From Planctomycetota bacterium (lineage in GTDB: Bacteria > Planctomycetota > Planctomycetia > Pirellulales > Pirellulaceae), in contig JAPLNI010000029.1 in assembly GCA_026692865.1 (NCBI GenBank), forward strand, positions 124,001 to 188,000: a stretch of DNA of 64,000 bases. Direction: 5' to 3'. Under the pieces are notes generated by a model. The model did no database searches and was not told the DNA's origin. It saw only the letters and a list, made by a program, of their open reading frames with translations. Positions 16,476 through 25,641 of this stretch are shown one piece after another. Each line of letters begins with the position of its first letter. Within the stretch, counting starts at the first letter, position 1. The position numbers and the translations under genes were made by a program.

Positions 16476-19199
16476 TCATTTGCGGGGAAGTATTTGTGCA
16501 GATCGCTTCTGCCAAACACTCGAGATCTTACCGACCATCGCGGTGGTTAACGCCACCGCCTCGCGTGCCTGAGCGTCCTTACCCAAGAGCAAATAGCAGC
16601 GTGCCAAGCGGAGTCTCGCGTCGAACCAACCGTCGCTTCCGACAATATTTCCGCTGGCAAGCTTAAGGTACGCTTGGATAGATTTTTCAATCAAGGCGTC
16701 GCGATTACTGGGATTTGATTTTGCTTGCCATAGCTGAACCAGCGCGACTTCTTGCTGCCACTTTGCGCTACGCGGGAATGTGCTTTGGCGATTGAGCAGC
16801 TCTTGATGAAGTTCGGCTACGGGCTGCGACGAAACGATCTCAATCGCACTGACGCGAGAAGTTAGCGATACTCGCAAGTCATCGATTGCTTGCGACACAC
16901 TTAGGTGCAACGATTTGTTCGATTCGGTCTCAATCATTTGCAAAACATTCTCAAGGTGCTTAAGGGTGGTTACAAGCTTCGTGCGATCAGAATCCATGAG
17001 AGGCTGTTTTTCGAAAATGAATTGGTCGTCGATAAGTGCCAGATAAGCATTCGCGGTGGCTATGGCCCATCCCATTCGGCGTGCAGGATCTTTCTCTATC
17101 CATTCACACAATCGAAGGATGCTCGCGTCAAGCGATAGATTCGCCGTTGGTGTCGATTTCTCGGTCGTTTCGGGAATAAAGGTAGCGAGGCTGTCGACGT
17201 TCAATCTTTCCAAGCTAGCATCTATCCCATCGATTCCTCGAGCGATTCCTTCATCGAGTGTCCACCAGCTCCAATCTGTCAAAAGCCACCGGCACAATTG
17301 CAGCCAAGGAGTTTTGAGTGCGATCACTTCCGCCCGCCACTGAGGCAAAATTTCTTTTTGACGTGTTATCGATTCAAACAATAAGATTGCATTCACAAGT
17401 TGTTCGCTACGTTCGGCGACTTCTTTCGGTGTGTTGATCCAGAGTTGTAGATTCGACTCCAGTCGCCCCGTTACAAGGTAGGCCGTTGCCAGTTTTTGTC
17501 GAACGCTCGGAGAAGTTGTGCTCAGGGGCCATTGCTCAAGATGGTCCGAGCAATGCTGCTCGTAGAGGTTCCAAAGCCGACTTTTCTCAGTTGCATCTAT
17601 CTCCATCTTCCAAGCGTTCATCAACAGCGATTCTGCAAACTGATTCAGTTCGGCCGCTCCAGTCAAACTCGCGTAGGTTCCTGAGGTCGCTTCGATTTGC
17701 TGGGCCGTGGCGACAAGACGTGCCGATTGTGAGTCTGAGTTAGTTGCTTGAGGAGCTGAGTTTACTTTCACGAGCAAACCAATCTGGAGCTTTGCGAGTT
17801 CGAATGCTTGCTCCAAATCGTTGTTCTTAGCAGCGATTGATTCCGATTGACGCAGTCGTTCGATTGCCTCTTCAAAGCGGTTGGCGGCAAGTAGTTGCTT
17901 TAACTGTAGTTTCACCATCGACATCGATTGGCGGTTTTTCGTTTGGTCCGTCGACACATTCGATTTGCTTCTGCGACTTGTGGATTCGAAACGGAGAATG
18001 GTCGCTTCGGCTCGAAGACCCCAGTAATCGCCAAATGCGGCGGAGATCGCATCGCGTTTATTCAAGATAAGTTCTAAGTCAGCTTCGCGGGTCTTTTCGT
18101 TTGGCATCTCTTTCGATGCTTTGTTGTCTTCATAAGCAGATTGCCACCGCATCAGAGACCACTCCAGTTGTGCAATCGCAAGTCCCGGTGGTTGCGATTG
18201 AGAGTAACGTTCGTTCGCTAACGCGAGCCATTGGTCTCCCGTCGCAACGTCACGCGTCGCAACGGATGATTGAATGGCAATTGCGATAGCTTTCGAGAGC
18301 AGTTCATGAATCGGATGACTGGCTATCCAATTTCGAATTCCCTCTTGGACGTTTGGGTGTTTACCGATCATGAGAGCGGCTTCCCATTGAGCAAGCTCCA
18401 ACGATGGACGACCTATCCATTGTTCTTCGGTCAAGTTCATCGCTTGTTCGATCGCCGCTGCTGCATCTGATCCTGCGGCGATCGCGTCATCGCTTCCACT
18501 ATCGAATAATCGACCGCGTTGCAGAATCAAGTCGATTTGCATTAGCAGGATATTGTTCCTGAGAGTCGCAAGGTCGAGTACTTGACCCGATGCATCGCGT
18601 CCAACAAGCTTCGAAGCTATGCCTTGTGCCGATTGGACTTCATCGCGAAAGCCAATCAGTGAATCTGACAGTGTGCGTATCGAATTCAAGCAGTCGTCGC
18701 GTTGCGAAAGATTTGCAGGAGCAGCCAAGAACGCCGCCATCGCTCGCTCGATGACGCGATAGGTTGCGTTAGCCAACGAGAACCGCACCCACAACGAATG
18801 GACATCTTGCGGTTGGCGATCGATTGCGGGTTGCGTGATCTGAATCGCTTTTTGAAGTCGACTTGAAATCGTTGTGAACTCGGGTGCAATAGCGACGCTA
18901 TCGCGAAGTGCAACCGAAGTGATCAATCGAGCGGTCCACAAGGCGTTTGAAATTCGACTTGTCCCGCTTCGCCCGAGCTCTCGCTCGCAATGTTCCACTG
19001 CAAGTACATACAAACCGGATCGATAAAGCGACTCCAAGACAATGTCGCTTACCATGAGAGGACTAGTTGCGTTCCCGAACTCGGCCGCCTGCGATCGCAC
19101 AGCACTTGGGTTGTTTGTGGTAGAAGGCTCTTGCGAGAAGCCATTCAGAGTCGTCAATAAAATTACAAGCAGGCTAAAGTTGACGGAAAACCCTAGCAT
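16476..19199 (-). CDS. Large secreted helical protein, TPR-like, unknown
   Basis: A 907-aa protein that I cannot assign. The chosen ATG at 19199 begins a clean signal peptide, MLGFSVNFSLLVILLTTLNG-FSQ. The frame is open 71 codons further upstream, but that extension reads straight through the inverted repeat E4 (MALATG peptides), so it is not coding. The rest is almost wholly alpha-helical and rich in Ala, Leu, Gln and Ser, with helix pairs suggestive of degenerate tetratricopeptide repeats, especially the last ~150 residues (KWQQEVALVQLWQAKS, AYLKLASGNIVGSDGWFDAR, LRLARCYLLLGKDAQAREAV). Such proteins often act as periplasmic scaffolds; this is inference. It is convergent with asd, with five bases between stops. 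Confidence 0.8.
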   Translation of the reverse strand: MLGFSVNFSLLVILLTTLNGFSQEPSTTNNPSAVRSQAAEFGNATSPLMVSDIVLESLYRSGLYVLAVEHCERELGRSGTSRISNALWTARLITSVALRDSVAIAPEFTTISSRLQKAIQITQPAIDRQPQDVHSLWVRFSLANATYRVIERAMAAFLAAPANLSQRDDCLNSIRTLSDSLIGFRDEVQSAQGIASKLVGRDASGQVLDLATLRNNILLMQIDLILQRGRLFDSGSDDAIAAGSDAAAAIEQAMNLTEEQWIGRPSLELAQWEAALMIGKHPNVQEGIRNWIASHPIHELLSKAIAIAIQSSVATRDVATGDQWLALANERYSQSQPPGLAIAQLEWSLMRWQSAYEDNKASKEMPNEKTREADLELILNKRDAISAAFGDYWGLRAEATILRFESTSRRSKSNVSTDQTKNRQSMSMVKLQLKQLLAANRFEEAIERLRQSESIAAKNNDLEQAFELAKLQIGLLVKVNSAPQATNSDSQSARLVATAQQIEATSGTYASLTGAAELNQFAESLLMNAWKMEIDATEKSRLWNLYEQHCSDHLEQWPLSTTSPSVRQKLATAYLVTGRLESNLQLWINTPKEVAERSEQLVNAILLFESITRQKEILPQWRAEVIALKTPWLQLCRWLLTDWSWWTLDEGIARGIDGIDASLERLNVDSLATFIPETTEKSTPTANLSLDASILRLCEWIEKDPARRMGWAIATANAYLALIDDQFIFEKQPLMDSDRTKLVTTLKHLENVLQMIETESNKSLHLSVSQAIDDLRVSLTSRVSAIEIVSSQPVAELHQELLNRQSTFPRSAKWQQEVALVQLWQAKSNPSNRDALIEKSIQAYLKLASGNIVGSDGWFDARLRLARCYLLLGKDAQAREAVALTTAMVGKISSVWQKRSAQILPRK

Positions 19200-19231
19200 G
19201 CGAGGCTGCGTTGTCGAAAATGTCCTTCTTT

Positions 19232-19344
19232 CTGAGCCGTAGGCGCTAGCCTCGGGTGCCATCGGGCAAAATGCGGCACAGTCAATACCCGTGGCTAGCG
19301 CCATCGGCTCAAGTTGGGAACCCGTGGCTAGTGCCATCGGCTCA
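19232..19344 (-). repeat. GAGCCGATGG inverted-repeat element E4, composite
   Basis: A left arm CTGAGCCGTAGGCGCTAGCC is followed by an interior 'gccatcgggcaaaatgcggcacagtcaa' that is the reverse complement of the type A interior, then GGCTAGCGCCATCGGCTCA and, six bases on, an extra right arm GTGGCTAGTGCCATCGGCTC. So the element is inverted relative to E1/E3 and carries three arms. It lies in the leader region of the helical secreted protein. Confidence 0.75.
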
Positions 19345-19418
19345 GTGTTCGTCAGGCCACGTTGTGGGTGATATGGGCTACTGGCATTAGGCATCGAACC
19401 ACCTTCCCTCAATCGATC

Positions 19419-19829
19419 CTAGCGATGGTGAAGCGAGCACGTGCCGTTATCACATTGCTTCCCCGCGATTCGATACCGAAGTCTTGCAACCCAACGATAC
19501 AAAGTTCGCCATAAAGGCATCGTCCCTGGAAATCGAATGATCGGTGCAAACGGGTAGAGCATCGGTAATCGCGTTGACAGGTAGGCGATCGCATCTGCGC
19601 CACCGGATTTCTGTCCATTGGCACTGACGACCCACATTTGCTCCATCAACTGTTCGTAGGTTAAGTCTGGGTAGTCATTAGCGACTACCGGATCGTGAAG
19701 CGAAACAAATCGCAAGCGGTCGTTGGAGTCCAACCGGGCGAGTATCTTGACACTCGAAGTGCAAAACACACATTCGCCATCGTAAATGACGACGTCTTGT
19801 CCAGTTTGGTTTGCGAGCTTGTTTTCCAT
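19419..19829 (-). CDS. DCC-family (DUF393) thiol-disulfide oxidoreductase-like protein
   Basis: A small protein of the DUF393 family, named after its DxxCxxC motif: VVIYDGECVFCTSSVKIL carries Cys-x-x-Cys in a thioredoxin-like setting. Further family blocks are LRFVSLHDP, MWVVSANGQKSGGADAIAYL and a short C-terminal hydrophobic part (FPGTMPLWRTLYRWVARLRYRI). The start is uncertain: ATG at 19829 (MENKLANQ) gives 136 aa and fits the family; an ATG at 19925 would add 32 residues of no recognisable type. Function is predicted only: a redox-active or membrane-associated disulfide protein. It lies upstream of, and on the same strand as, the large helical protein, with repeat E4 between them. Confidence 0.85.
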   Translation of the reverse strand: MENKLANQTGQDVVIYDGECVFCTSSVKILARLDSNDRLRFVSLHDPVVANDYPDLTYEQLMEQMWVVSANGQKSGGADAIAYLSTRLPMLYPFAPIIRFPGTMPLWRTLYRWVARLRYRIAGKQCDNGTCSLHHR

Positions 19830-19965
19830 TAACGATTTATCACTTGAAGTTGAAGTAGCGGATAGAGCTCGTTTTCGAATTACACTGGTTGGAAGACTTT
19901 CACACCGTTTAAGTATAGCATTCAATTCAAAATGGTATTGAATTTGAAATTGTCTATGAAATTCG

Positions 19966-20055
19966 TTGAGCCGCTGGCGCTAGCCGCATTAGTGAACGTT
20001 GTGGCGCAAAGCGGATGGTTATTCGTTTGAAGGTCGGCTAGCGCTTCAGGCTCAA
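19966..20055 (+). repeat. GAGCCGATGG inverted-repeat element E5, diverged
   Basis: Left arm TTGAGCCGCTGGCGCTAGCC, right arm GGCTAGCGCTTCAGGCTCAA. The arms still pair almost fully with each other although both differ from the consensus (GATGG to GCTGG; CATCGG to TTCAGG), and the interior is unrelated to types A and B. It lies between the divergent DCC and RidA-family genes. Confidence 0.7.
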
Positions 20056-20232
20056 AACACGGAACATCTCCCGCCAAGGGCTTGGGTTTCTCCTCGCGAA
20101 TTTTTTCATGATACAAATCAAGTACGCGATCGCATTCACCCAACGCATCAATTCCAAAGTCGTAAAATTTTGGTTATCATCATCGACGTGTTAACAAGAC
20201 CGAAGAATCACCCATCGAGTAAACCACGAACC

Positions 20233-20697
20233 ATGTCTGCAGAAGCTAAACTTACGTCGCTTGGAATTGTACTTCCACCTGCTCCTAAACCGATTGGGCT
20301 GTACAAGCCAATGTTGATAATCGGTAACTTGATTTACATGTCGGGTCATGGGCCGCTGAATGCGGATGGAACGCTTCATTTGGGACGCGTGGGCGATGAA
20401 TTGAATTTGGAGCAGGGCCAAGCAGCAGCTCGTCAAACGGGGCTTGCTCTTCTAGCAACTCTGCGAGCGAATCTTGGTTCCCTCGATAAAGTCAAACGCG
20501 TTGTCAAGCTATTGGGGTTGGTCCGATGCACCGACGAATTCACTCAGCAGCCAGCCGTCATTAACGGGTGCAGCCAGTTGTTTGTGGATCTCTTCGGATC
20601 GGATAACGGAATTGGTGTTCGAAGTGCTTTAGGAACCAACGCGCTGCCTTCAGGCATGGCAGTAGAAGTCGAAGCAATTTTTGAACTTGCAGATTAG
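20233..20697 (+). CDS. RidA/YjgF-family protein
   Basis: A 154-aa member of the RidA/YjgF/UK114 superfamily, of the slightly longer subgroup with an N-terminal LGIVLPPAPKPIGLYKP segment. Typical RidA members hydrolyse reactive enamine/imine intermediates made by PLP enzymes; this subgroup lacks a proven reaction. Seen blocks are GNLIYMSGHGPLNADG, AARQTGLALLATLRANLGSLDKVKRVVKLLGLV and GVRSALGTNALPSGMAVEVEAIFEL, matching the family core. I chose the ATG at 20233 because the open frame upstream (to 19999) runs through repeat E5 and has no family match. Transcribed alone; a tandem 138-base repeat follows the stop. Confidence 0.9.
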   Translation: MSAEAKLTSLGIVLPPAPKPIGLYKPMLIIGNLIYMSGHGPLNADGTLHLGRVGDELNLEQGQAAARQTGLALLATLRANLGSLDKVKRVVKLLGLVRCTDEFTQQPAVINGCSQLFVDLFGSDNGIGVRSALGTNALPSGMAVEVEAIFELAD

Positions 20698-20701
20698 CCC
20701 C

Positions 20702-20977
20702 TTTGGAGTGCTGAGGCTTGCCACAGCTTTGGGGGAAGCGACGTTGTTTGATAGAAGACTCCCCTGCGTTAGCAAGAAACCTATTGATGGAACATCGCTA
20801 GATCAGTCTTAAAGCTCCGACAAGTCGGAGCACTCCAAATTTGGAGTGCTGAGGCTTGCCTCAGCTTTTGGGAAAGCGACGTTGTTTGATAGAAGACTCC
20901 CCTGCGTTAGCAAGAAACCTATTGATGGAACATCGCTAGATCAGTCTTAAAGCTCCGACAAGTCGGAGCACTCCAAA
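20702..20977. repeat. Two tandem copies of a 138-base palindrome-ended unit
   Basis: Unit 1 is 20702-20839, unit 2 is 20840-20977. They are nearly identical; the differences cluster around position 22-35 of the unit. Each unit starts TTTGGAGTGCT and ends AGCACTCCAAA, perfect terminal inverted repeats. Inside each are a hairpin GAGGCTTGCCTC (better in unit 2) and a second one GCTCCGAC-AA-GTCGGAGC just before the end. No coding capacity. It fills the convergent gap between the RidA-family and lipoprotein genes. The near-identity suggests a recent duplication of a MITE-like or REP-doublet unit. Confidence 0.85.
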
Positions 20978-20994
20978 GAGTTAGTGCCAAAAAG

Positions 20995-21513
20995 TTAGTG
21001 ACTGTGTCCGTGGTCGTGATGGACCACGGGGGCGGATTCTTCTTTGCCGTCGATCTTTGCGACAAGCTTTGCGGTGACCTTGCTATCGGGTTCGCCGCTG
21101 CAGAGTTCAAGTGCCGTCAAGAGCTCGAGGCTTTCCAGTTCAAAGGAACCTTTCTCGGTGCCTTTGAATTCATAGCTCTTTGGCTCTTGTCCAGCGACAT
21201 TCAGGTCAATACGTGCCGACTCCACTTTTTGACCTGCTTTTAATGAGTCGGTGAAGAATAGAGTAATCTTGCCCGTCTCGTCATCATGAGCCCATTCTCC
21301 ATGCGAATTGCTTGGAGCCAGGTCCACTAAGTGCCCACCGTTGGGGCCATGGTCGCTACTGTGATCGTGCCCGGCGTGGTCGTGACCGTGTGAATCTGCA
21401 GTCGTTGGTTTGCTGGACACCGAACCGCTTGGTTGACAACCTGTCGTAAGAATCGAAAGCCCAGCAAAGGTGCAGAGAGCAACGCAACGAGCGGAAAACA
21501 AAAAGCGATTCAT
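20995..21513 (-). CDS. Histidine-rich lipoprotein
   Basis: A 172-aa protein with a lipoprotein signal: MNRFLFSARC..., hydrophobic core and lipobox LTTGC. The ATG at 21513 is preferred over the longer frame to 21606 because it gives a normal signal length. After the lipid-modified Cys the chain carries a histidine/aspartate-rich stretch (SHGHDHAGHDHSSDHG), a beta-rich domain (WAHDDETGKITLFFTDSL, VESARIDLNVAGQEPKSYEF), and ends HHDHGHSH. The paired His clusters suggest binding of zinc, copper or nickel in the periplasm; similar proteins occur beside metal-efflux systems, but none is present here. Function inferred, family unnamed. Confidence 0.82.
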   Translation of the reverse strand: MNRFLFSARCVALCTFAGLSILTTGCQPSGSVSSKPTTADSHGHDHAGHDHSSDHGPNGGHLVDLAPSNSHGEWAHDDETGKITLFFTDSLKAGQKVESARIDLNVAGQEPKSYEFKGTEKGSFELESLELLTALELCSGEPDSKVTAKLVAKIDGKEESAPVVHHDHGHSH

Positions 21514-22168
21514 GGGTTTGGGGTTCCTAGAAACGACGAATATAAGAAAGCAACTTGCAGGTGAGGATATCACAGACGTAATTTTAGCAAAGAACGTGAC
21601 TAACACATACGGACTACGACGGATGAACGATCATAGTTCAACGGTTTGAATTTGGATCGCACATGAAATCTCCTAACAAAAGCTTATTAAATCTATTTGC
21701 AATGAGGTTGTCTTTGCGGCGGATCGACTAAATTAGATAATGGTCTCAAAACGCCAACATTTTCCGGTTGCAAGAGTCTCCACGCAGCCACAATCGCGTG
21801 GTAGAAAGTTCAATCCAACCCGGCAGGTATTAACTACCGGGAAAAATCGACGTCGCATAAATTTTATTGGAAAATTAACGGAAGTTTAATCGCCAGTAAA
21901 TTCATGCGGTTGCCAACGCAAGGGTATCGAAAGGCACATCGATCGACATTATTCAAGGTTTATATCGCTTTGGCGTCATCGCAGAACGAACCCTACCACA
22001 GTTTGTCGTCCACCGAAGGGCCTTAGCATCGGGTATCGGCACCGTAACAGGGTTTCAGCGGGGCGATAGGGCGCAAAAATCAGTTGCTCTCGGTCGGGAC
22101 AATGGATACTATAAAGCTAATAGTGCTGTCTGTAGCGCTTACTCTTCTTTTTTCTTTCGGAGGTTTTG
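21514..22168. other. 655-base intergenic region before the DUF1559 array
   Basis: No gene is supported. Visible structure: an imperfect hairpin CCCGGCAG...CTACCGGG at 21819-21841, and a promoter-like pair near the right end, described separately. The region is A/T-rich around 21660-21730. Confidence 0.55.
22084..22112 (+). promoter_or_regulatory. Candidate sigma-70 promoter of the first DUF1559 gene
   Basis: TTGCTC (22084-22089), a 17-base spacer and TACTAT (22107-22112) resemble -35 and -10 boxes. The predicted start near 22119 would give a leader of about 50 bases ending in a strong Shine-Dalgarno GGAGG (22159-22163), five bases before the ATG. Pattern match only. Confidence 0.4.
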
Positions 22169-23476
22169 ATGAAGCGTTCTTTTAAGAGAGGTTTCACGCT
22201 CGTGGAACTATTGGTGGTCATTGCGATCATCGGAATTTTGGCCGGCTTGCTGTTGCCAGCGATCCAGCAAGCCCGGGAAGCTGCTCGGCGTATGTCATGC
22301 AGCAGCAACATTCGTCAGTTTGGTATCGCATTACTAAATTACGAGTATTCGTACAAACTGCTACCAGCCTTCAATGCCGGTTTTGGTGCGGCAAACCCGC
22401 GCGCTGGTACAACAGCCGTTGCTTGGACAAGTGGCGGTAACCCGTTTAACCCGGCAAATACGTACACCGGTTTGGTCGGGATGTTACCAATGATGGAGCA
22501 GCAAGCACTGTACAACAAGATTGACTCGGGCTTTACACAAGCTGTTCCAGCACGGGTTTTCTTGGGCTACGGACAAATTCAGGGCGGTATCACAGCTGAG
22601 CCACCTTGGAGTGCTAACTTCAGTCCTGCACGAACCCAGATCGGGTTTTTCCGTTGTCCTTCGGATCCAGGGCGATTGAATCCAAGCTCGTCAACCGCCG
22701 TTGCGCGAACCAACTATGTGTTCAACATGGGTGACGGGATCACGGGAGTTTCAGAAGCTAGTCAAGACCAGGACACTACTCGAGGACCGTTCCCGCGTGG
22801 ATTCCAATTGACTCTGGCATCGGTAACAGATGGAACATCCAACACAGTCATGTTTGGAGAGGTTTCCACTGTTAATGGCGGAAGTAGCCTTGCCGCTACC
22901 GCTCAAGTGGCTGCTCAAAACCCGCAGGTTCAGGGTCGTGGAATTATTGTGGCGACTGGTGAAACAGCTCCAGGATTTACCGCAGCTGCCTTTACTGGAG
23001 GACAACAAGGCGGTGTTGCGGTTATTCCTTGTAAGCAAACGGTTCGAGGTGGGATCTATCCAACCCCTACCACCGGAACTACGAACTTCAGCACCACAAT
23101 CGGCTCTGCATGGTTGCGTGGTGGGCTTGCTTGGACCGGTTTCCAAACAATTATCGGACCGAACGGTGCCTCATGCGTCAACGCGACTGGCATGACAGCA
23201 AACCAAGGGCAGTCTAATGCTGCTATTCGAACTGCAGGTAGCTACCACTTTGGTGGTGCTCACGTAGTTACCTTCGATAATTCGATCAAATTTGTTCCGA
23301 ACGAAATCGATACGACGAACACCGCTCCCGGTGCTGGACCTAACGACTACTATGCTCCAGGCCGAGCAGGGAGCCTTCAAACGCTCAACTGGAACAGCCC
23401 ATCTCCGTTCGGAGTATGGGGTGCGTTGGGAACGCGTGGATCTGCGGACGATGTTGGTGTAATGCCAGGTGCATAA
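22169..23476 (+). CDS. DUF1559 pilin-like protein, array copy 1
   Basis: A 435-aa protein with an eight-residue basic leader MKRSFKRG, prepilin cleavage site before FTLVELLVV and a hydrophobic helix, then [20 protein letters not shown] and the DUF1559 body. The C-terminal signature H-x9-DG is changed: HFGGAHVVTFDN has Asn for Gly. The chain ends SADDVGVMPGA, as in the other three copies. The ATG at 22169 has a canonical Shine-Dalgarno (GGAGG); a TTG one codon earlier is less likely. Its middle (VPARVFLGYGQI) resembles copy 4, whereas its 5' 80 bases match copy 3. Probably exported and assembled like a pseudopilin; the family has no proven role. Confidence 0.93.
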   Translation: MKRSFKRGFTLVELLVVIAIIGILAGLLLPAIQQAREAARRMSCSSNIRQFGIALLNYEYSYKLLPAFNAGFGAANPRAGTTAVAWTSGGNPFNPANTYTGLVGMLPMMEQQALYNKIDSGFTQAVPARVFLGYGQIQGGITAEPPWSANFSPARTQIGFFRCPSDPGRLNPSSSTAVARTNYVFNMGDGITGVSEASQDQDTTRGPFPRGFQLTLASVTDGTSNTVMFGEVSTVNGGSSLAATAQVAAQNPQVQGRGIIVATGETAPGFTAAAFTGGQQGGVAVIPCKQTVRGGIYPTPTTGTTNFSTTIGSAWLRGGLAWTGFQTIIGPNGASCVNATGMTANQGQSNAAIRTAGSYHFGGAHVVTFDNSIKFVPNEIDTTNTAPGAGPNDYYAPGRAGSLQTLNWNSPSPFGVWGALGTRGSADDVGVMPGA

Positions 23477-23522
23477 TTTGAAATTGGTCTAGCAATTGCT
23501 GGGCTATAGATCAAAAACCGGA

Positions 23523-23555
23523 AAGCCGTTGAGGGGAAACCTCAGCGGCTTTTTT
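23523..23555 (+). terminator. Rho-independent terminator after DUF1559 copy 1
   Basis: Stem AAGCCGTTGAGG, loop GGAAA, stem CCTCAGCGGCTT (one G-U pair), followed by a run of T (TTTTTTATTT). It lies about 45 bases after the stop codon. Confidence 0.85.
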
Positions 23556-23949
23556 ATTTGTTTGCGCTGGGGTGGGCTGTTAAAAATTTGGTATTGCGGC
23601 GTTTAATGCGTTGCGCAATTTTGTTTCTGTGACAGTTGGCCACCAAATCGCTTGAGACGCTGAGGGGCGAACCCACGCATCGCGAACTTGGGCCTTGTGC
23701 CCAACGTTCGCAATATGTTTGGCGTGCTAATGGTTGCAAAAAAAGAGCCGCTAATACACCTAATCGAAATCAGGAATAAAAATGACGCTCCTGGTCAATG
23801 CCAAAACTCCATGTCAAGATCCAATTTTTAATAGCCCAGGCTAGATCTATAAACCAAAAGAATCAAATAGCGGGATTTTTGTATTTTAGAAAATCCTTGC
23901 GAAACTTTTTCAGAAATAGCAATCCGCAAGCTTGCACGCGAACGAAAGA

Positions 23950-23985
23950 GTCTTTAGACTTCCCTAAAGACCATTAATGATGGTC
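23950..23985 (+). promoter_or_regulatory. Two overlapping hairpins in the leader of DUF1559 copy 2
   Basis: GTCTTTAG-ACTTCC-CTAAAGAC (23950-23971) and GACCAT-TAATG-ATGGTC (23969-23985) share three bases, so only one can form fully. The second is followed by a T-rich run (cattttcactttcttttcttttgg) leading to the Shine-Dalgarno TTGGAGAG. This resembles an attenuator; no ligand or leader peptide is evident. Confidence 0.4.
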
Positions 23986-24017
23986 ATTTTCACTTTCTTT
24001 TCTTTTGGAGAGTATTC

Positions 24018-25340
24018 ATGAAGCGTTCTTTTCGTAAGGGTTTCACGTTGGTGGAACTTTTGGTCGTGATTGCGATCATCGGTATTTTGGCTGGGTTGCT
24101 GTTGCCAGCGATTCAGCAAGCTCGAGAGGCTGCTCGCCGTATGTCGTGCAGCAGCAACATTCGTCAGTTCGGTATTGCTTTGCTGAACTACGAGTACTCG
24201 TACAAGCTGTTGCCAGCCTTTGCGGCGGGCTTTGGCGCGGCGAATCCAAGGGCTGGGACCACTGCATTGGCAGGACCACCGAACACGACGACTGGCGGGG
24301 GTAACTATGGCCCGCAATTCTTGTTCACGGGATTGGTGGGCATGCTGCCGATGATGGAACAGCAAGCTCTGTATAACCGGATTGATTCGGGTTTTACGGG
24401 CAGAGTCGGTACTGCCACGGAAGTTTACGGACCTTATGGCCAAATTGTAGGCGGTTTGACATGGCGCCCCGTTTGGGATGCTAACTATGCACCAGCAAGA
24501 ACACAGATTGGCTTCTTCCGATGCCCATCTGACCCAGGTCGAATCAACCCGGCTTCTGCTGGGTCTCATGCGCGGATAAACTACGTTTTCAACCTGGGAG
24601 ACGGGATTGTTGGAACGCAGAATGCCAACCAAGATCAAGACAACACTCGTGGTCCATTTCCACGAGGTTTCCAGTTGACGTTGGCCTCTGTGACAGACGG
24701 CACATCCAACACCATCATGTTTGGTGAAGTTTCGACTATCAACGGTGGAGCCGCAGCGAATCCTAGCAACAATGGTTCTCCCGCAATTAACCCTCAAATC
24801 CAAGGTCGCGCGATCATGGGTATCGCCAACGAAACGGCGGCAGGATTTTCGGGAAGTGGAATCACCGAAGCGTCGGTCAATGTACTCCAGTGCAAGCCGA
24901 CGACTCGAGGTGGAGTTTATCCGACCCCAACAACCGGTTCGACTCTATTCGGAGCGACGACTGGCACAGTATGGTTGCGAGCTCAATCAGCATGGACTGG
25001 TTTCCAAACGATCATCGGCCCTAACGGTGCTTCGTGCGTAAACGGTAACGGTGCTGCTACCAACCAGACTGAACAAGGATCGGCGATTCGTACGGCCGGC
25101 AGTTACCACTTTGGTGGTGCACACGTTGTGACGTTTGATAATTCAGTGAAGTTTGTTCCGAACGAGATCGATACGACAAACACCACTCCAGGAGCTTTGC
25201 CAGCAGATTACTACGCACCAGGACGACAAAACGGTACTGGACAGACACTTAACTGGAACAGCCCATCTCCATTCGGAGTTTGGGGTGCGTTGGGAACTCG
25301 TGGTTCTGCCGACGACGTAGGTGTAATGCCTGGCGCATAA
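24018..25340 (+). CDS. DUF1559 pilin-like protein, array copy 2
   Basis: A 440-aa paralogue with leader MKRSFRKG and the same pilin helix, conserved block MSCSSNIRQFGIALLNYEYSYK, RTQIGFFRCPSDPGR, LTLASVTDGTSNT, altered H-x9-DN motif and C-terminus SADDVGVMPGA. The variable part after residue ~75 includes an insertion (PPNTTTGGGNYGPQFLF), and DSGFTGRVGTATEVYG resembles copy 3. Its 5' end DNA matches copy 4 better than copies 1 or 3. A Shine-Dalgarno-like GGAGAG lies upstream. The gene has its own leader structure and terminator, so it is probably an independent transcript. Confidence 0.93.
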   Translation: MKRSFRKGFTLVELLVVIAIIGILAGLLLPAIQQAREAARRMSCSSNIRQFGIALLNYEYSYKLLPAFAAGFGAANPRAGTTALAGPPNTTTGGGNYGPQFLFTGLVGMLPMMEQQALYNRIDSGFTGRVGTATEVYGPYGQIVGGLTWRPVWDANYAPARTQIGFFRCPSDPGRINPASAGSHARINYVFNLGDGIVGTQNANQDQDNTRGPFPRGFQLTLASVTDGTSNTIMFGEVSTINGGAAANPSNNGSPAINPQIQGRAIMGIANETAAGFSGSGITEASVNVLQCKPTTRGGVYPTPTTGSTLFGATTGTVWLRAQSAWTGFQTIIGPNGASCVNGNGAATNQTEQGSAIRTAGSYHFGGAHVVTFDNSVKFVPNEIDTTNTTPGALPADYYAPGRQNGTGQTLNWNSPSPFGVWGALGTRGSADDVGVMPGA

Positions 25341-25384
25341 CGATTTTTCGGTTTGGCTTTCAAGCTAAATCCTAGAATCTCAAG

Positions 25385-25416
25385 AAGCTGTCGAGCGAAA
25401 GTTCGACAGCTTTTTT
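25385..25416 (+). terminator. Rho-independent terminator after DUF1559 copy 2
   Basis: Stem AAGCTGTCGA, loop region GCGAAAG, stem TTCGACAGCTT, then TTTTTT. Nearly the same hairpin follows copies 3 and 4. Confidence 0.9.
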
Positions 25417-25641
25417 CGTTTACTTTAGCAGTTGCTGGAAAAACGTGAACCGTAACACGATTCGCAAGTTTTGAAGTTGCATACTTTTTAGTGCCGAAGG
25501 CACGATAGCTTCCTACCGGGGACTTTCGTCCCCGGCAAAAGGCTGTCGCCCCTGTCCGGGCTAAACGTGCAACTGCAAAACGCGTAAGCTAGGGAATTCC
25601 CAACAAGAACCACTGTTGCTTTGTCCAAGATACTTTAGAGG

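Larger units (their letters stand above)
23477..24017. other. Intergenic region between DUF1559 copies 1 and 2
   Basis: Holds the copy 1 terminator, about 400 bases with no gene that I can support, and the hairpin-rich leader of copy 2 at the right end. Confidence 0.55.

Noticed and set aside
23964-24803. Long antisense frames over the DUF1559 array (also 27913-28542)
   Set aside because: They mirror conserved codons of the sense genes, recur in the same place over paralogues and resemble no family.
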